Positions 22,640 to 34,319 of a stretch of 64,000 nucleotides of DNA are shown one piece after another (the first letter of the stretch is position 1; each line of letters starts with the position of its first letter). The notes beneath the pieces were generated by a model. It was given only the letters and a program-made list of their open reading frames with translations, was not told the DNA's origin and made no database searches. Both the position numbers and the translations under genes were made by a program. Source of the stretch: Basidiobolus meristosporus CBS 931.73 (Eukaryota; Basidiobolomycota; Basidiobolomycetes; Basidiobolales; Basidiobolaceae); contig MCFE01000318.1 of the NCBI GenBank assembly GCA_002104905.1, positions 32,141 through 96,140 of the forward strand, in the 5' to 3' direction.

Positions 22640-23344
22640 ATTATATAAAAGTTCCTTTCAGTGTGTAAAGTGTCAAGATGCTCAGAGTCAATAAACCACA
22701 TGTGAGAATCCTTGTCTGTGGTGGTATTTAGTGCTAATATGAATAGTCTCTATTCTATTACTGCAGCAATTCCCTATTTAGGCTTTTCCTGCAAGCTATC
22801 TCTTTTTTTGAAATGCTGGTCTGATGAGTGTCCTTTTCTTTTGCAATAGTTGAGACACAAATTGGCATTGCCTTTAGGAGGGTCCTAATTATCTTTTCTA
22901 TGGGCTATTATTGCTTATTAATGCATTTTCTTTTTACTTCTTGTTGGCACTTGATTTTCTCAATTCTACATCTGGAAGACTTCCTTCAACCTAATTTATG
23001 GTCAAATCTTCAGTTCTGGACTGTAGTGCTGATACAACGGCCATGAAAGTTGTATTTCAGGCTCTTCAGGATGGTAACTGTCATATCCATCTCAGTAGTT
23101 AGTACACCCACAGGTTCCACCTCATTCACCTGCTACATAATTCTGTTAATTAGATTTTTCATTTCTCTGCCTGGCAGCAGCTTTGTGGTAAAGAGTTTTT
23201 GTTACAAATACATTTTCTTAGCAGCTAGACTGGTATGTGTCTTCTAGTGCCTTCCCAGCATTTTTTTCTGTTGTTGCTCTTTACCATTGAATTAGCAAGT
23301 TTGTCTTTGACATAGAGGCATTTGCAGTTAAAGACACTCATTAG

Positions 23345-23991
23345 AGTTATCCACATCTCATGTATATCCTGCTTAGTTATTAGCATTGGTTATCCCAGAT
23401 GTTATTCCGCTTTGTGATCCATTACACATGACTCCAGTCTGTGATACCATCCCTTCCATTTAAATACCATATATAGCATTTCTATATTTTACAGGCTTCA
23501 GACTACTCATTCATGATTGGTTGGATGTGCTGAGCCCTTTAGAACCTTCCAGGACATTCTTGACGTAGTTATAGCTCATAGGGATGTCATCAAGGATTCT
23601 GCTGATGACTGAAATTTTCTAGAACCTGGTCATTAGTTGTCACTTGGCAATCAGGAGAAGTATTTAAGGGTGGTCAATCCCTCATCAATACATCATCCCT
23701 TCTATCAGTAATACTTCTCCCTTATTGATTAGTAGTTGATCATTGCACCTGCCTTCAACAGAAATATCTCAGACCTGCCATCAAGGAGCTTTCCAAGGGT
23801 AGTGCACAAGACACACAGAGGCCTTTGCAGACACTTGGAGCACCTAGGAAGCTAGAGAAGCAGGAGCCTATTCCATAGTGACATCTTAGCAAAGACACCA
23901 GCAGGTTCAACCCAGAGGTTATTGCACCCATCAGACACCTCACACACCTTGAGTTGTGTAGCTTCTCCCAGGAGAACCTCTACACCAACAA
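23345..23991 (+). repeat. P-class LTR fragment
   Basis: This matches the P1 LTR from about base 80 of the LTR to its end (ctctacaccaacaaca). The first ~100 bp are missing. The left neighbour is copia C4 Gag and the right neighbour is TE4 transposase, so the fragment marks a deletion junction rather than a clean insertion. Confidence 0.82.
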
Positions 23992-26222
23992 CAGCAGAGA
24001 ACTACACATTCAGCTTTATGTTTGTAGTATAGCCACTCAAATCTCATCACAGACACATTGCACAACAGCTGTACATGTGTCAAGTTGGCATTGGTGATCC
24101 ACTTCTGGATAAATATTCCTACAATGCCCACATATGACTCCCAATGCTTCCAATGTACTCTTGGTAGGAATGGCTTCAGAATTCCACTTGAATGAATACA
24201 TATCCAGCTCATCCAGTCCTTGCACTTGTATTGCTGTATGGGCATATGAATGTTGATTAGGAGCCTGTGAGTAGTAGTTACGGTAGCAGATGCTGTGTAA
24301 TATCTTGCCAATTCTTTAAAATTTCTTCCATATCTCAGATGGCTCATTTGGCTTGAAATGCCCCATATACAACTTGGTCATCAGTGTAGGGATATTGCTC
24401 AGAGCAAATGCATTGCTCCTAGTGGAAAGCTTTAGCTCCAAAAGATACCCCCTATCTTGAGTATCTCCATTTCCAATTAATTTCATATTCTGGCCAATGA
24501 CTTTAAGCTTACTAACTCTTCTAAAATTGCATGCTGTCATACTGTACATTCACACCTGTGGAAGGATAATGTTCTTAGTATTGGGGTTTGAGTAATAATA
24601 GTGTGCATGCTATGGAGTGAGTCCCCTGGATCTCAAGCATTTAACAGCAATACCATCCATAGTGCGCAGAAAAGCCAGCTATCTTTCTGATGGCTGGGTA
24701 TCTCCAATGCAAATTATAATATGCACTTTGGCATGATAGCCATTTACTGTTATCCTGCCAGAAAGCATACAAAGTTCTACCAGCAATGAATACAGGTAAG
24801 CATTCAGGTTACTTGGTGATTTAGGCCCTGATACCAGTGAGACTACCATCAGATTTCTCTCTGATACTGAAAGATAGGCAGCAGATTCAGATTGATGAGG
24901 ATCAGTGACCAGCAGGATTTGCTGGTAGAGAACATGTTTAATGATAATCCATCAAGTGCTAGGGCAAAAGGCACGGTCATACATACCTTCAGAGTAGCCC
25001 TTACTATTAGCTGTTTGTAATGTTTGCCATCAAATACATCTGTTATGCTTGTGCTTGAATGATACTAAGTGCAGTACTTTATATCTTTGCAATATCTGTC
25101 AGACCACATGAGGTTCTTGATAGGGGTATTACAAGAATACATCCAGAGTGTGAAAATGTTTTCCTCCTATGGTGGTGGATTTGTGACAAGTTGGACCCAT
25201 TGTAATGATGGCATTTTCTGATGGGAATGCCATGCAACTGTTAACACATGCTGGATTAAGGATAGTCTTTGGGTCATATGTTGCCAGCCACATGACAGTT
25301 GTCCATTTATACCTTGTACAGGCTAGGTTGTATCCTGGGATAATTTTGGCAAGTAGTAGTAGTAAATCCTCAAAGCCCACATTACTGATATTAGTCAAAA
25401 CATGCCACTTTGCTGGCTACAACCTAACATCACTCACCAGTAGATGGATTACTGGGCACACTTGACTCTATAGAGAATTCTCAGCATTTTTTTGAATGGG
25501 TGTTGTCTCATTGCATAATGGATATTGCAGAGCTCATGAAGGCTACTGTGGTTAGGGAAGATAGGCTAACAATCCATCAGTGAGCCTGCTTCCTCAGTGC
25601 TATCACTCTGCATTCCACATTTGGAAGACTGTGGTGAGCCTAATGACATCACAAACTCACCCAATTGAGTTTTGCAAGGTGACAAGTATGGCTAGGTGCT
25701 GTTATAGAAGTATCAGTTGGCCAGCAAGATATTGTTGGTACAGTAGTGACTGGTAAATACTTGTATATGACTTGTGTGGCAAAACACTGGCAGTGATCCT
25801 TACAATACCTCCTATGCTATCTGCATGCTTCATGGCCCAGAGGCTTGCAACAATAGCCACATAGGCTTTGTTTTTTTCCCTTACAGCATTGAATCAAATC
25901 CTTTGAAAAATCTTAAACTTGGAATTCATGTAACTTTTAGCTGGTATTCTGATGGTATTTTGCTGGGATTCAGCTGGTGTTTTTGGTTCAAAATTTCAAA
26001 TGCAGTTTTTGATTGAAGTAATGGGCGGCTAATGAACAAACTTGGATATGGATGCTAGTTGGCCTAGTCTCATGCCGGAGAATTTGTTGGCTTGCCTGCA
26101 CGTTAGCTCACAACAGATATATTGGGAGTTGTCAATTTTGAGAAAGTGAAATCCAGCTGATATAATGATGGTATTTTGCAGGCCTTTACTTAATTTTTTT
26201 CTTAGGGAAAGTTGGTTTGTCC
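23992..26222 (-). pseudogene. Tnp2-like transposase, TE4 copy (broken)
   Basis: The minus strand starts at a probable ATG near 26,222 and shows the Cys-His N-terminus, then the acidic segment at 25,500-25,650. Next are LLLLLAKIIPGYNLACTRYKW and CPTCHKSTTIGGKHFHTL equivalents (25,129-25,398). The core zone at 24,650-25,060 keeps recognisable codons for the DGF, LNLPP and GDTPA motifs, but frames shift often. The C-terminal part at 23,992-24,549 has QQYKCKDWMSWICIHSSGIL and HWKHWESYVGIVGIF. A 309 bp MITE sits in the N-terminal region. The 3' end and terminal repeat are missing. Confidence 0.75.
25899..26207. mobile_element. MITE-2 copy a (309 bp), Tnp2-like ends
   Basis: The left end TCCTTTGAAAAATCTTAA and right end TTAATTTTTTTCTTAGGG are inverted repeats close to the CCCTATGAAAAATWATT ends of the Tnp2 elements. 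The 3 bp duplication aaa flanks it, and the uninterrupted target (gtcaaagtagtcttgtcc type) is seen in other transposase copies. The interior has repeats of the form ttctgatggtattttgctgg. It is homologous to 59,784-60,105. There is no coding capacity. Confidence 0.75.
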
Positions 26223-26665
26223 ATGGAGCAAGCAGCTTGACACTCAACAATGTAATGCAATTATATTACTTTTCATCAATACTCATGTGAGCTTAGGCCA
26301 GTCTTGTATTTGAGACATAGCACTGACATGAATGTAAGATTCAATGATGGCCTGCCATAGTAAGCATTATGAGTGAAGTTTTACCACCACATACACATAT
26401 ATATGTAACACTATTTCTCTTTTGGTTTTACTCAATTCCATATATATGCCACAAAAAAATATAGCAAAGTTGTTTGGTTCCCAACCAAACCCCAACACTG
26501 ATAGAGGCAGTGGAACAGTTGGACACCAGCTTGCTTTGCCATTCAGTGCAACAAGCATGGCTATTACCAAGAAAGGCCTTGTGGACAGCGTCCCCACAGA
26601 GGGTTTTAATGAAGACTCCTCAGGCTCTTAGTTGAGCATGCAATTGGGAATATCTGTGGAGCCGC

Positions 26666-27468
26666 TGTGGTGGTGTAGATGTACTCCTGGGAGAAGCTAC
26701 ACAATTCAAGGTGTGTGAGGTGTCTGATAGGTGCAATAACTACTGTGTCTAAATTGCTGGTGTCTTTGTCAATATGTCACTATGGTAAAAGCTCCTGCTT
26801 CTCTAGCTTCCTAGGTGCTCCAAGTGTCTCCAAAGGCCTCTGTGTGTCTTGTACACTACCTTGAAAAGCTCCTTGATGGCAAGTCTGAGATGAACTGTTG
26901 AAGGCAGGTGCAGTGATCAACTGCTAATCAATATGGTAGAGGTGTTGCTGATAGAAGGGATGATTTATTGATGAGGGATTGCTTTCCCTGAAATACTTTT
27001 CCTGATTGCCAAGTGATTACTAATGACAAGGTTCTAGAAGATACTAGGCATCAGTGGAATTCTTGATGACATCACTATAAGCTAAAATATGTCAAGAATG
27101 TCCTGGAAGGTTCTAAAAGGCACAGCACATCCAACCAATCAGGAATCAGTAGTCTGAAACCTGTGCAACATAGCAATACCATATATGGTATTGAAATGGA
27201 GAGGATGGTAACACAGACCTAGGTCATGTGTCATGGGTACTGACATGGGTACTTGCCTCATGTAGAAACATATACTGATCACTAAGCTGAATAACACCTA
27301 GGATAACTATTGCTAATAACTAATCAGGGTAAACATGATATGGGGATAATACTGATAATATGGGTAAAAGAAGAATGGGATAATACTGATATGATAAAAT
27401 ATGGATAAATATATCATAATGGCTATATGAATAAACTTGTCTGTGGGAGGTATGTTTACCCTACCACA
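26666..27468 (-). repeat. solo P-class LTR in ORF2 of TE4 (803 bp)
   Basis: The plus-strand ends are TGTGGTGGTGTAGATG and GTTTACCCTACCACA, the reverse complement of the P1 LTR. The exact 4 bp duplication ccgc lies at 26,662-26,665 and 27,469-27,472. No internal P sequence is attached, so it is a solo LTR left by LTR-LTR recombination. Confidence 0.92.
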
Positions 27469-28447
27469 CCGCAAGCTGAGAATCTCTTTGGAGCCACAAG
27501 CAGATCACATTGCTGAGGCTAATCAGAATGTAGCAAAAGCAGTACCTTCAGTTGAAGACTAACAAGTGGTTATCATAATATCACCACTACCTGTATTAGC
27601 AAGTATGTTGTCAGCTCATACCAAAGCATTGAAGAGGAAATTAGGTGCAGTGGCTGATGGTATAGATGCAATGGCCCAACAAAATCATAAAATAGTCAAG
27701 AAACAGGATCAGCAGATAACATATGTAGTGCAATCAATATGCAAGCTAGAGAAAGCAGTATCTTAGCCGCAAAGTAGGAACTCAAGTAGCGTAATGTCAC
27801 AGCCAACAATTGAGCCATTTCCCAATGTAACAGCAGAGGAATATGGTACAGTATTTGAAGCACACCAACAGTGCCCAAAGATAAAGTCCACAGAAAAACC
27901 TATCACAGTATGGGAGGGAGAAAATGTAGTGTGTATTCCAAAGCCTAAAGTCAAAAGACATTGAAGATCCATGCAGCTGTTAAGTGCAAAGATGAAGAGT
28001 GGGCTAAAATTCAAGAGGCTGTCAGAAGTCTAGCATACCATTGCCTTAAGGCTGACATACCATGAGATCATCAGGAACTCAAGGCTTAGCAGAATGAGCT
28101 TTACTTGTTCCATGAGCATTATCCTGGATTCAAGCAAGCAAATGGATTTTGGGCCAGGATTGTTATGCTAAGAGAGTATCTCAAGAATAGCAGAAACTAT
28201 CAAAGGCAGAAGAACAAGGGTACAATAGCTAAAAAGCAGCAGCTTACTGAAGAACCTGTTACAAGTAGGGCCAAAAGCTCCAAACAAGCATCAAAGTGAC
28301 ATCAGATAGCTAGAAGAGTGCCAATTAGGGAAGAACAGGCAGACACAGATGTACTAGCACAATATTTACCAAGCAAAAAGCATGGTTGTACTCCAGCAGC
28401 ACTCTGTATAGATAGCAGTGAAGGACCTGGCAGTGATAAAGCAAGCA

Positions 28448-28553
28448 GTGTAGTGGGCTCAGAATTACACCCACTGACAGATGTGCTCATTCCCATATTT
28501 AATACTTCCCTATTTTTCTACTACCCTTATTTTAGCTTTATCCCATTTGTCAG
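28448..28553 (+). repeat. scrap of 1.07 kb-class LTR
   Basis: About 105 bp (tgtagtgggctcag..tttatcccatttg) match the first part of the 1.07 kb LTR in element sense, including cacccactgacagatgtgctcattccc. It sits inside the ORF2 repeat region of TE4 and has no matching far end. Confidence 0.7.
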
Positions 28554-28941
28554 AGTGGAGAGCCCACTGGCAGACAAAGTGATAACATCAAGAACTCAAA
28601 AGGTTATCACATTGCCTTCATTGGAATTTTAGAACATTAATATGCACACCAAGAGGTTGCAGCTACTTTTAGACAGTGGTGCTCAGGTAAATGCACTTGG
28701 ATATTGCAAGGATTTGTTGCAAAAACTGGCAGTTGAGGTGCAAGATCTTGCATTGCCAGCTGAAGACCAGGACTTATGGGAACAGGTGAATGAACAGTTG
28801 CATAAAGCAGTTGGGCTCCTGCCAAAACCATGTAATCAGTGTGTTGCAGCAGTGCTACTAATTGAGTGGTGGAATTTAATTGAGTTACCTGTAGAGTGTA
28901 GAGTTAGGCTTAGTGTTAGTGTGGGGTATAGGGGCTTGTAA

Positions 28942-29356
28942 AGGTCAAAACAATTAGCAGTTGAGGCACAACTGAGGTTTTAACAGAAATAAGTAAGTTT
29001 GAATGTATGAAGAGTAAGAGAAACTGTTGAGTCAGGATGTATGAAGTGTAAGAGAAACTGTTGAGTCAGGAAGTATGGAGTGTGAAAAATAGACAATAGC
29101 TAATCAATGCCCACAAGTGTAGGAGGTGATATAGTGCGTGGGTTCAAAAAGTGAGAATCTTAGCAGAGAACCAATTAAACCCACTTTTGTTCTGTTGTGA
29201 TGAGAAATTTTGAGTAAGTTTTTGTGAAATCTGGGGTGCAATTATCCTTTGACAGTCTTTTCATGGAGTCCTGATGGGATGAATACCTCTTAGTCACAGG
29301 ACTTGGAACTTGATGACAGCCTTTTGACTAGATCATCACAATAATTTTTCATAGGG
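28942..29356 (+). other. TE4 right subterminal region and terminal repeat (ORF2 side)
   Basis: This is non-coding DNA between the ORF2 end and the transposon tip, and it ends ATAATTTTTCATAGGG. It is homologous to the reverse complement of 50,755-51,073 and to 58,808-59,136. It carries a conserved block (gtgaaatctggggtgcaatta) seen near the ORF2-side end of all copies, which may be a transposase-binding or transcription-termination zone. The next bases are transposase 3' sequence of TE5, the host of this insertion. Confidence 0.75.
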
Positions 29357-30068
29357 GAGGCACCTATGGCGGAAGTAGCAGCAACCAATCATATGCTAGC
29401 AATACATTTGTCACCAGCAATACAAGTTATATGGAAACTCTGCAAGTATCACACCATAAAGCTGTAAAGCTGAGGTGATAGAAGTATATCAATTGCAGCA
29501 GGTGTGCATGATTGTAGAGGCTAGTAAACTGGAGGCCATAATATTTTTTGATTCAAATCACAAGTGGAATACCAAAGGCAGTAGTAGGTAAGCAAATAAA
29601 GAGGTGTGATTCTACAGTAGAATATATGAATTGCCCAAGGGGAGGTAGAAGGAGGATGTACCATATATTAACTTGGTGTAGTTGCATTATGCAGAACTAG
29701 CTGGAGGCTGCCATACTGTTGTGATAATACCATCAGAGGCTTGCACTGAGGCCTTAAAAGCACTGTCAAGCTTTTTGCCACATAAGGCAATTGGATGTAC
29801 TTGCCAGTTAGATCCACACATATAGTTGTAGAGTGCTTCAAGACCCCAACAATCCCATGCAACCCTAGGGAATACACCTGCCCAAACACCTTTAAGTTTT
29901 TTAACTTTATTTGGCTGTAAATTTAGCCAAAGAGGATTTCAATCCTTTCATAAGATTGTGTAGAAGGTCATTGATTCTAAGCTGTTGGTAGTATGACACT
30001 TCCTGATAGATTCTTGATGGCCAATCTGGAGCGGATCTACTGGTGGGACCAAATTATTTTTTATGGTG
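29357..30068 (+). pseudogene. TE5 transposase 3' end with terminal repeat
   Basis: The first ~230 bp match the end of the Tnp2 frame (tggcggaagtagcagcaacc; then a heavily stopped version of the NYMWNTQGSSG C-terminus). The rest is the transposase-side subterminal region and finishes gggaccaaattattttttatgg, a mutated form of the terminal repeat GGGACCAAATTATTTTTCATAGGG. Transposase N-terminal sequence of TE6 follows at once. Confidence 0.72.
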
Positions 30069-30406
30069 CTAGCCATACTTGTAACTTGTACAAGCTGACT
30101 CACATGAGCTTATAATACATTTAGGCTCACATCAGCCCTTTGAATATGGCCAACAGAGTGATAGCTCTGAAGAAGAAGGCTTGCTAGTTGACTGAGAGCC
30201 TATCTCCCCTGACAACAGTACCCTGTGTCAGCCTGTGAAAATCTAAATGTACAATGAAAAAACACTTGAGGAAAAGAAGCTAAGGATGCTTTATGGAGCC
30301 AAGCAAGCTCAGTAGTCCACTAACTAGTGAAAGATGCAATGAAGTGGTTGGAGAAGTGGTGTGCTTAGCACCAATATTAGTAATGAGGGCTTTGTGAATT
30401 TACTGC
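30069..30406 (+). pseudogene. TE6 transposase N-terminal fragment
   Basis: This encodes the acidic N-terminal segment of the Tnp2 protein: a degenerate LVTCTS, FEYGQQSDSSEEEGLLVD, then EPISPDNST. At aatttactgctg it is cut by the LTR of Ty3 copy G1. There are several stops. Confidence 0.7.
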
Positions 30407-30688
30407 TGTTACAAGTCTTAGTATAAGAGCTGTAGAGGAATAGGGAGTTTAGCTAGTATTGTATTCACTAAAAGCTGAACTGATTTATATTGAGGTTCCC
30501 ACAGCTCTTTACACAATTTTGCCAAATCAATTGCTGACTAATTGTATTTCCTAATGTAGGTTGTAGCCAATGACTCCTTTGATTGCTTCATCATCATTCA
30601 ATAAGATTCTGCTTAATATATCTTTTTCTGTCTAATAAGGATCTGCTGATTCATTTGCTGACTAATGCTACTGATTTGATAGATAACA
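30407..30688 (-). repeat. 3' LTR of Ty3 copy G1 (282 bp)
   Basis: The plus-strand ends are TGTTACAAGTC and GATAGATAACA, an inverted repeat TGTTA..TAACA. The length is exactly that of the G3 LTR (37,503-37,784), which it matches along its length in reverse. Confidence 0.9.
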
Positions 30689-31990
30689 CTGATATACTGA
30701 TAGGCTAAACCTATAACTAGTTGATTTAACTAAACACTGATCTAACTTAAACATTCAAGCGGTAGATCATAACTTTCTCCCCTACTACAGTTGCACAGGC
30801 TCTCCTGAGTATCCTTTCTTGTGATGCCAGTATCTGAATGGTTCAGAATTGTTGGTAAGTCTTGCAAGTGTGGGTCTCTCTCTATGAGTTAAATCTTTCC
30901 AGATATTCCCATGCTTGGGCACTAGTTGGTGAGTTACAAATGGACATTCTCTAATGAACTTGAAAAGTCCCTTCCATTGCGTCTCAAACTTCTTCTGAGT
31001 GTTGTTTCTGTTGAAGTATTGGACTATTTTGTATCATTTGGCAGCTAAAAACTTACTTAACAATTCTGGACTAGTCTTGGTCACTGTGGGACTAATTTAT
31101 AGCTCTAACTTTGCCACTTTCTTCAGATTTATGATCTTATGATTATTCCACTGTAGTCAGGATCAAATTAGCACTATTACAGAACATCATATACTAACCC
31201 TGAAACTGTTACAGAATCCTCCTGAATATTGAGAAACCTTCCTTACTTAGTGTTACAATTATATTACTTCTACAAAGGTATATATACTGAGCTTCCTTAT
31301 TAATAACAACAGTTCCACTATTATCACTACTTCCTGATAAGTTCCTTATATCCAAATCACTTCTAAAATTGCAACAGTTTCTCAGCAATTCAAAGTTCCC
31401 AACTGTTAATTCTTTGGGTGATATAGTCTTATCAAATCTCTACTTCATCTTTCCTGCACTTTGAGATACTTTGACATGTGCCATATGACATCTTTGTTCC
31501 AGCTGCTGGAGTATGCTTGTCTGACTGAGCTCATCTTCTAAGACATCTGTAAGCTTTGGTTATGTGAGATCTGCTGGATTCCTTGGTCCACATATATACA
31601 CTAAGTAAAATGGCAATTGTTGTGTGGTGTTGTGTACCCTCACTCTGCATGCAAAAAGTGTCATGTCCATATACTCATCCCATCTACTGACAGATCCATT
31701 TGCATACTTGGACAGCATTTTTCCAAATAATCTATTCAAACACTCAGTGACTCCATCAGTTCTAGGGTGATATGCCAAGATTTTCAAGTGTTTGATCTGC
31801 TGCATTTCCAGATACGCTTCCAATGCCTTTGCCATAAAGTTTACCTCTTGATTGGATGGAATATCTGCAGGGCATCCAAACTTCATAAGGATCTTATGCT
31901 AGATAAAACTTGCAGCTATTTGTTCACTAGCTGCAGGTAGTGCTTTAGCCACTGGCCACCTGGTGGCATGGTCAATTGCCTTAATCTATT
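30689..31990 (-). pseudogene. Ty3 copy G1 integrase and 3' region
   Basis: The minus strand carries the integrase core (MKFGCPADIPSNQEVNFMAK; LAYHPRTDGVTECLNRLFGK, with the catalytic Glu in VTECLNR) at 31,560-31,886. The N-terminal side is a degraded AIDHATRW stretch up to ~31,990. After a nested solo LTR (31,009-31,376) the integrase C-terminal domain resumes near 30,800-31,000 (WKGLFKFIRECPFVTHQLVP; then GNIWKDLTHRERPTLARL). RT and everything upstream are lost where copia C5 begins. Confidence 0.9.
31009..31376 (-). repeat. solo LTR, TGTTGCAA family, long copy (368 bp)
   Basis: In element sense it begins TGTTGCAATTTTAGAAG and ends CAATACTTCAACA. The exact 5 bp duplication gtttc (gaaac in element sense) flanks it at 31,004-31,008 and 31,377-31,381. 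A TATA-like gtatatatacc lies in its middle. No internal region is present in the window, so the parent retrotransposon is not known. Confidence 0.9.
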
Positions 31991-31996
31991 CCAAAG

Positions 31997-33225
31997 ATGA
32001 CTTCTACCAGCAAACAGAACAATACAAAAAACTCCCCTCCAAAGGAGAGGTTTGATAGGAAGAACTCTAGACTTTGGAAAATCAAGACGCAGATCCAACT
32101 TGAGGTAAGAAAGCTTGGGAATATAGTAACAGAAAAAGAAGTAGAGCAATAAGAAACAGCAGAAAAAGTGCAGAAGTTTAAGAGAAGGAGTCAAAGACTT
32201 TTAATGCTCTATGTATTAATGTGCCAGATCCCTTCATTGGACAAATCCATGCTTCAAATACTGCCAATGCCACATGGAAATCATTAGAGAAGATCTTTAG
32301 AGCAAAGTCAGTATCAAGAAAGCTTTATTTAAGACAGAAGTTCTTCAACATGAGGAAGAAGCCAGATGATGACATGTTGCAACTCATTACTATAATGGTG
32401 ACACTTGCAGAAGACTTTAGAGCATTAATGCTGGTGTAGATCACGAAAAAAGATATTCTGTCTGCTTTGCAGCCTACCAGAGGAGTATGAGCCTATTAAT
32501 GTACCCAAGTATGCCAACATTACTGAAACTGATGAAACTAGCTGGGAGATGTGACATAGCAAGCTAGAGCACATTGGGGAACAGAAAAAGAGCCAATCAG
32601 CAAGAAATCAGCTTGCTTTAGGCCTAAACTACTCAATTTAATCCAGTTGAGTGTTTGTAAGAGATGTTCATATGGCCAACAAGCTAGGCACTGTTTCAGG
32701 AGCTCCAGAGGCATTAACACCACAAAAATGTTAGCTGTTGTATACTCAGACATATGTAGGTCCACAAGAACACTGTCTATTGGGGCCAAGAGATTCTTTA
32801 AGGTGTTTACTGATGACAAGACAAGTTATACATAGGTGTACTTCTTCAAAACAGAGGATGAGGCTTCAGAGATGTTTAATAACTTCAAGAACTTGGCAGA
32901 AACACAAATGGGGTGTAAAATGAAGGTACTCCATAGTGAGAATGGAGGGGAATACTGCTCAAAGGAGCTTGCAAAATACTGCACTTCTACTGTTATTTCT
33001 CAACAGGACACTGCTCCACATACTCCTCAGCAAAATGGAGTAGCAGAATGCGCAAATAGAAGAATACTAGAGATGGGAAGATTTATGCTGCATGAAAAGG
33101 GTCAGACCTACAGCCTTTGGGCTGAATCTGTTGCTACTGCAGTGTACATTAAGAATATATGTCCAACAACAGCATTACATAATTTCACACTTTTTGAAGA
33201 ATATACAGGCAAAAAACACAACCTG
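31997..33225 (+). pseudogene. copia C5 (second copia subfamily) Gag and integrase fragment
   Basis: An ATG at 31,997 starts MTSTSKQNNTKNSPPKERFD and RKNSRLWKIKTQIQLEV, with a TAA at 32,150. A shifted frame continues as PDPFIGQIHASNTANATWKS and FFNMRKKPDDDMLQLI. An internal deletion then joins Gag to integrase. The latter reads CSYGQQARHCFRSSRG, VVYSDICRS, FTDDKTSYT (a stop replaces a residue at 32,833), LHSENGGEYCSKELA and TPQQNGVAECANRRILEMG. These are the D-D-E integrase motifs of copia, but the codons differ clearly from C1-C4. It ends at ~33,225 against ORF2 of TE7. Confidence 0.92.
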
Positions 33226-34310
33226 CTGCTTGTGCCATGTTAGCACTCTTCCAGCTACCTGACACCTCTTTGATGCTTGTTTGGAGCTTTTGGCCCTGCG
33301 TCCAATGGGCTCTTGAGGAAGCTGCTGGCTTTTAGCCATAGCACTCTTGTTTCTCTGCCCTTGAGAGTTTCTGCTATTCTTGGGATACATTCTTAGCATT
33401 CCAATGCTAGACTAACATCTGTTTGATTGAGAAAGTTCAGAAAAATGTTCTAGGGCACAGGACAAGTGCTTCCTGCTGGGTCTTGAGATCTTGATGGACC
33501 CCATGTATGCTGGCCTCAAGGTAATGGTGTGCTACACTTTCTACAGCCTTTGTGTATTGACCAACTCTTCATCATTGCACTCAGCAGCTTCATGGATCTG
33601 TAATGTCATCTGATTTTAGGCATGGTGTAAAGATTGCAGTCTCTCCCTCCTATGTTGTGGTAGAGTATTGTGTAGGCTTTATCTTTAGGCACTCTGGGTG
33701 TCCTCTGAAGACTTTACTGTGTTTTTCTGATTTTACATCTGGCAATGGCTCCATTCTGAACTGCAACACTGAGATAATTGATGTGCTACTTTGCAGCAAA
33801 GATACTGCATTCTCTAGCTGATATATGACTTACTTGAATTATATTATCTGTTCATACGGTTTCTTGCAGCTGCCTCATTTCTGTGGGCCAGTGGATTTGT
33901 CTTATGAGCTGCTTTGTCTAATTGCTTTGATAATGCATCAATATTAGCTGTCAGCATACAAGCTAATGCTGGTGATGACAAAGCCATGAAGGCCATTTGC
34001 TGGTCTTCAACTGGAAGTACTAAGTCTGCTGCATTGTTATGTGCCTGTGCATTATGGTCAGCTTGCAGCTCTACAGAGATTCTGAATTGCCTGTTTGAGT
34101 GAGAACCTGAGGAGTCTGCATTAATGCCTTCTGTGAGCACACTGTGAATATGCCCTTTTTGGTTGTAACCTGCTTGATGCACTGAACATAAAGTGTGGCT
34201 ACTGGCCAACTACAATTCTGCTATTGTCTGTGATGAGATCTAGTTGGGAACAGACTATTTCTCTGTGTTTGGCAACAGCATAAATATGGAGATATGTCAA
34301 ACCAAAGAGG
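33226..34310 (-). pseudogene. ORF2 fragment, TE7
   Basis: The minus strand gives the N-terminal two-thirds of ORF2. It starts near 34,290 in a degenerate MPPKNKAK, then VLTEGINADSSGSHSNRQFR and VELQADHNAQAHNNAADLV at 33,844-34,209, then the coiled coil (ALSKQLDKAAHKTNPLAHR). It ends around QLPQEPIGRRAKSSKQASKR (33,175-33,399). It is sandwiched between copia C5 and Ty3 G2, and its ends and transposase partner are lost. Confidence 0.72.
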
Positions 34311-34319
34311 AAATTATTG

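Larger units (their letters stand above)
20190..23344 (-). pseudogene. copia C4 Gag-protease-integrase remnant
   Basis: Read on the minus strand from right to left: Gag at 23,340-22,690 (zinc-knuckle part decayed), protease and pre-integrase region at 22,643-22,125 (KIPVRKVFIGDN; LKEIFYVLEIAKNLLSVSKA), and integrase core at 21,884-21,640 (ITFADDYTRYMEVYF; IHSDYGGEYTSKLVIHF). The integrase C-terminal zone is at 20,562-20,190. It is interrupted by a solo LTR (20,563-21,632) and a 211 bp MITE (22,429-22,639). Both interruptions have clean target duplications, so the copia frame can be followed through them. RT and RNase H are missing. Confidence 0.92.
26446..28941 (+). pseudogene. ORF2 of TE4 (coiled-coil protein, interrupted)
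   Basis: ATG at 26,446 begins MPQKNIAKLFGSQPNPNTDR and reads 61 codons to a TAG at 26,629. A P-class LTR (26,666-27,468) is inserted near the SVEPQA codons. The heptad region follows at 27,566-27,766 (MLSAHTKALKRKLGAVADGI; QQNHKIVKKQDQQI). Then come IEPFPNVTAEEYGTVFEAHQQ, WARIVMLREYLKNSRNYQRQ (28,105-28,299), one Lys/Ser-rich repeat, a small LTR scrap at 28,448-28,553, and the C-terminal QRLLDSGAQ- and AVEVQDLALPAEDQDLWEQV-type segment (28,642-28,941). The function is unknown. The conserved order in at least eight copies says it is a real second gene of the transposon. Confidence 0.72.

Noticed and set aside
28642-28941. DSGAQVNAL in the C-terminal part of ORF2 of TE4 as an aspartic protease active site
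   Set aside because: It is a single short match in a shifted frame. Other ORF2 copies do not keep DSG there and no second protease motif follows.
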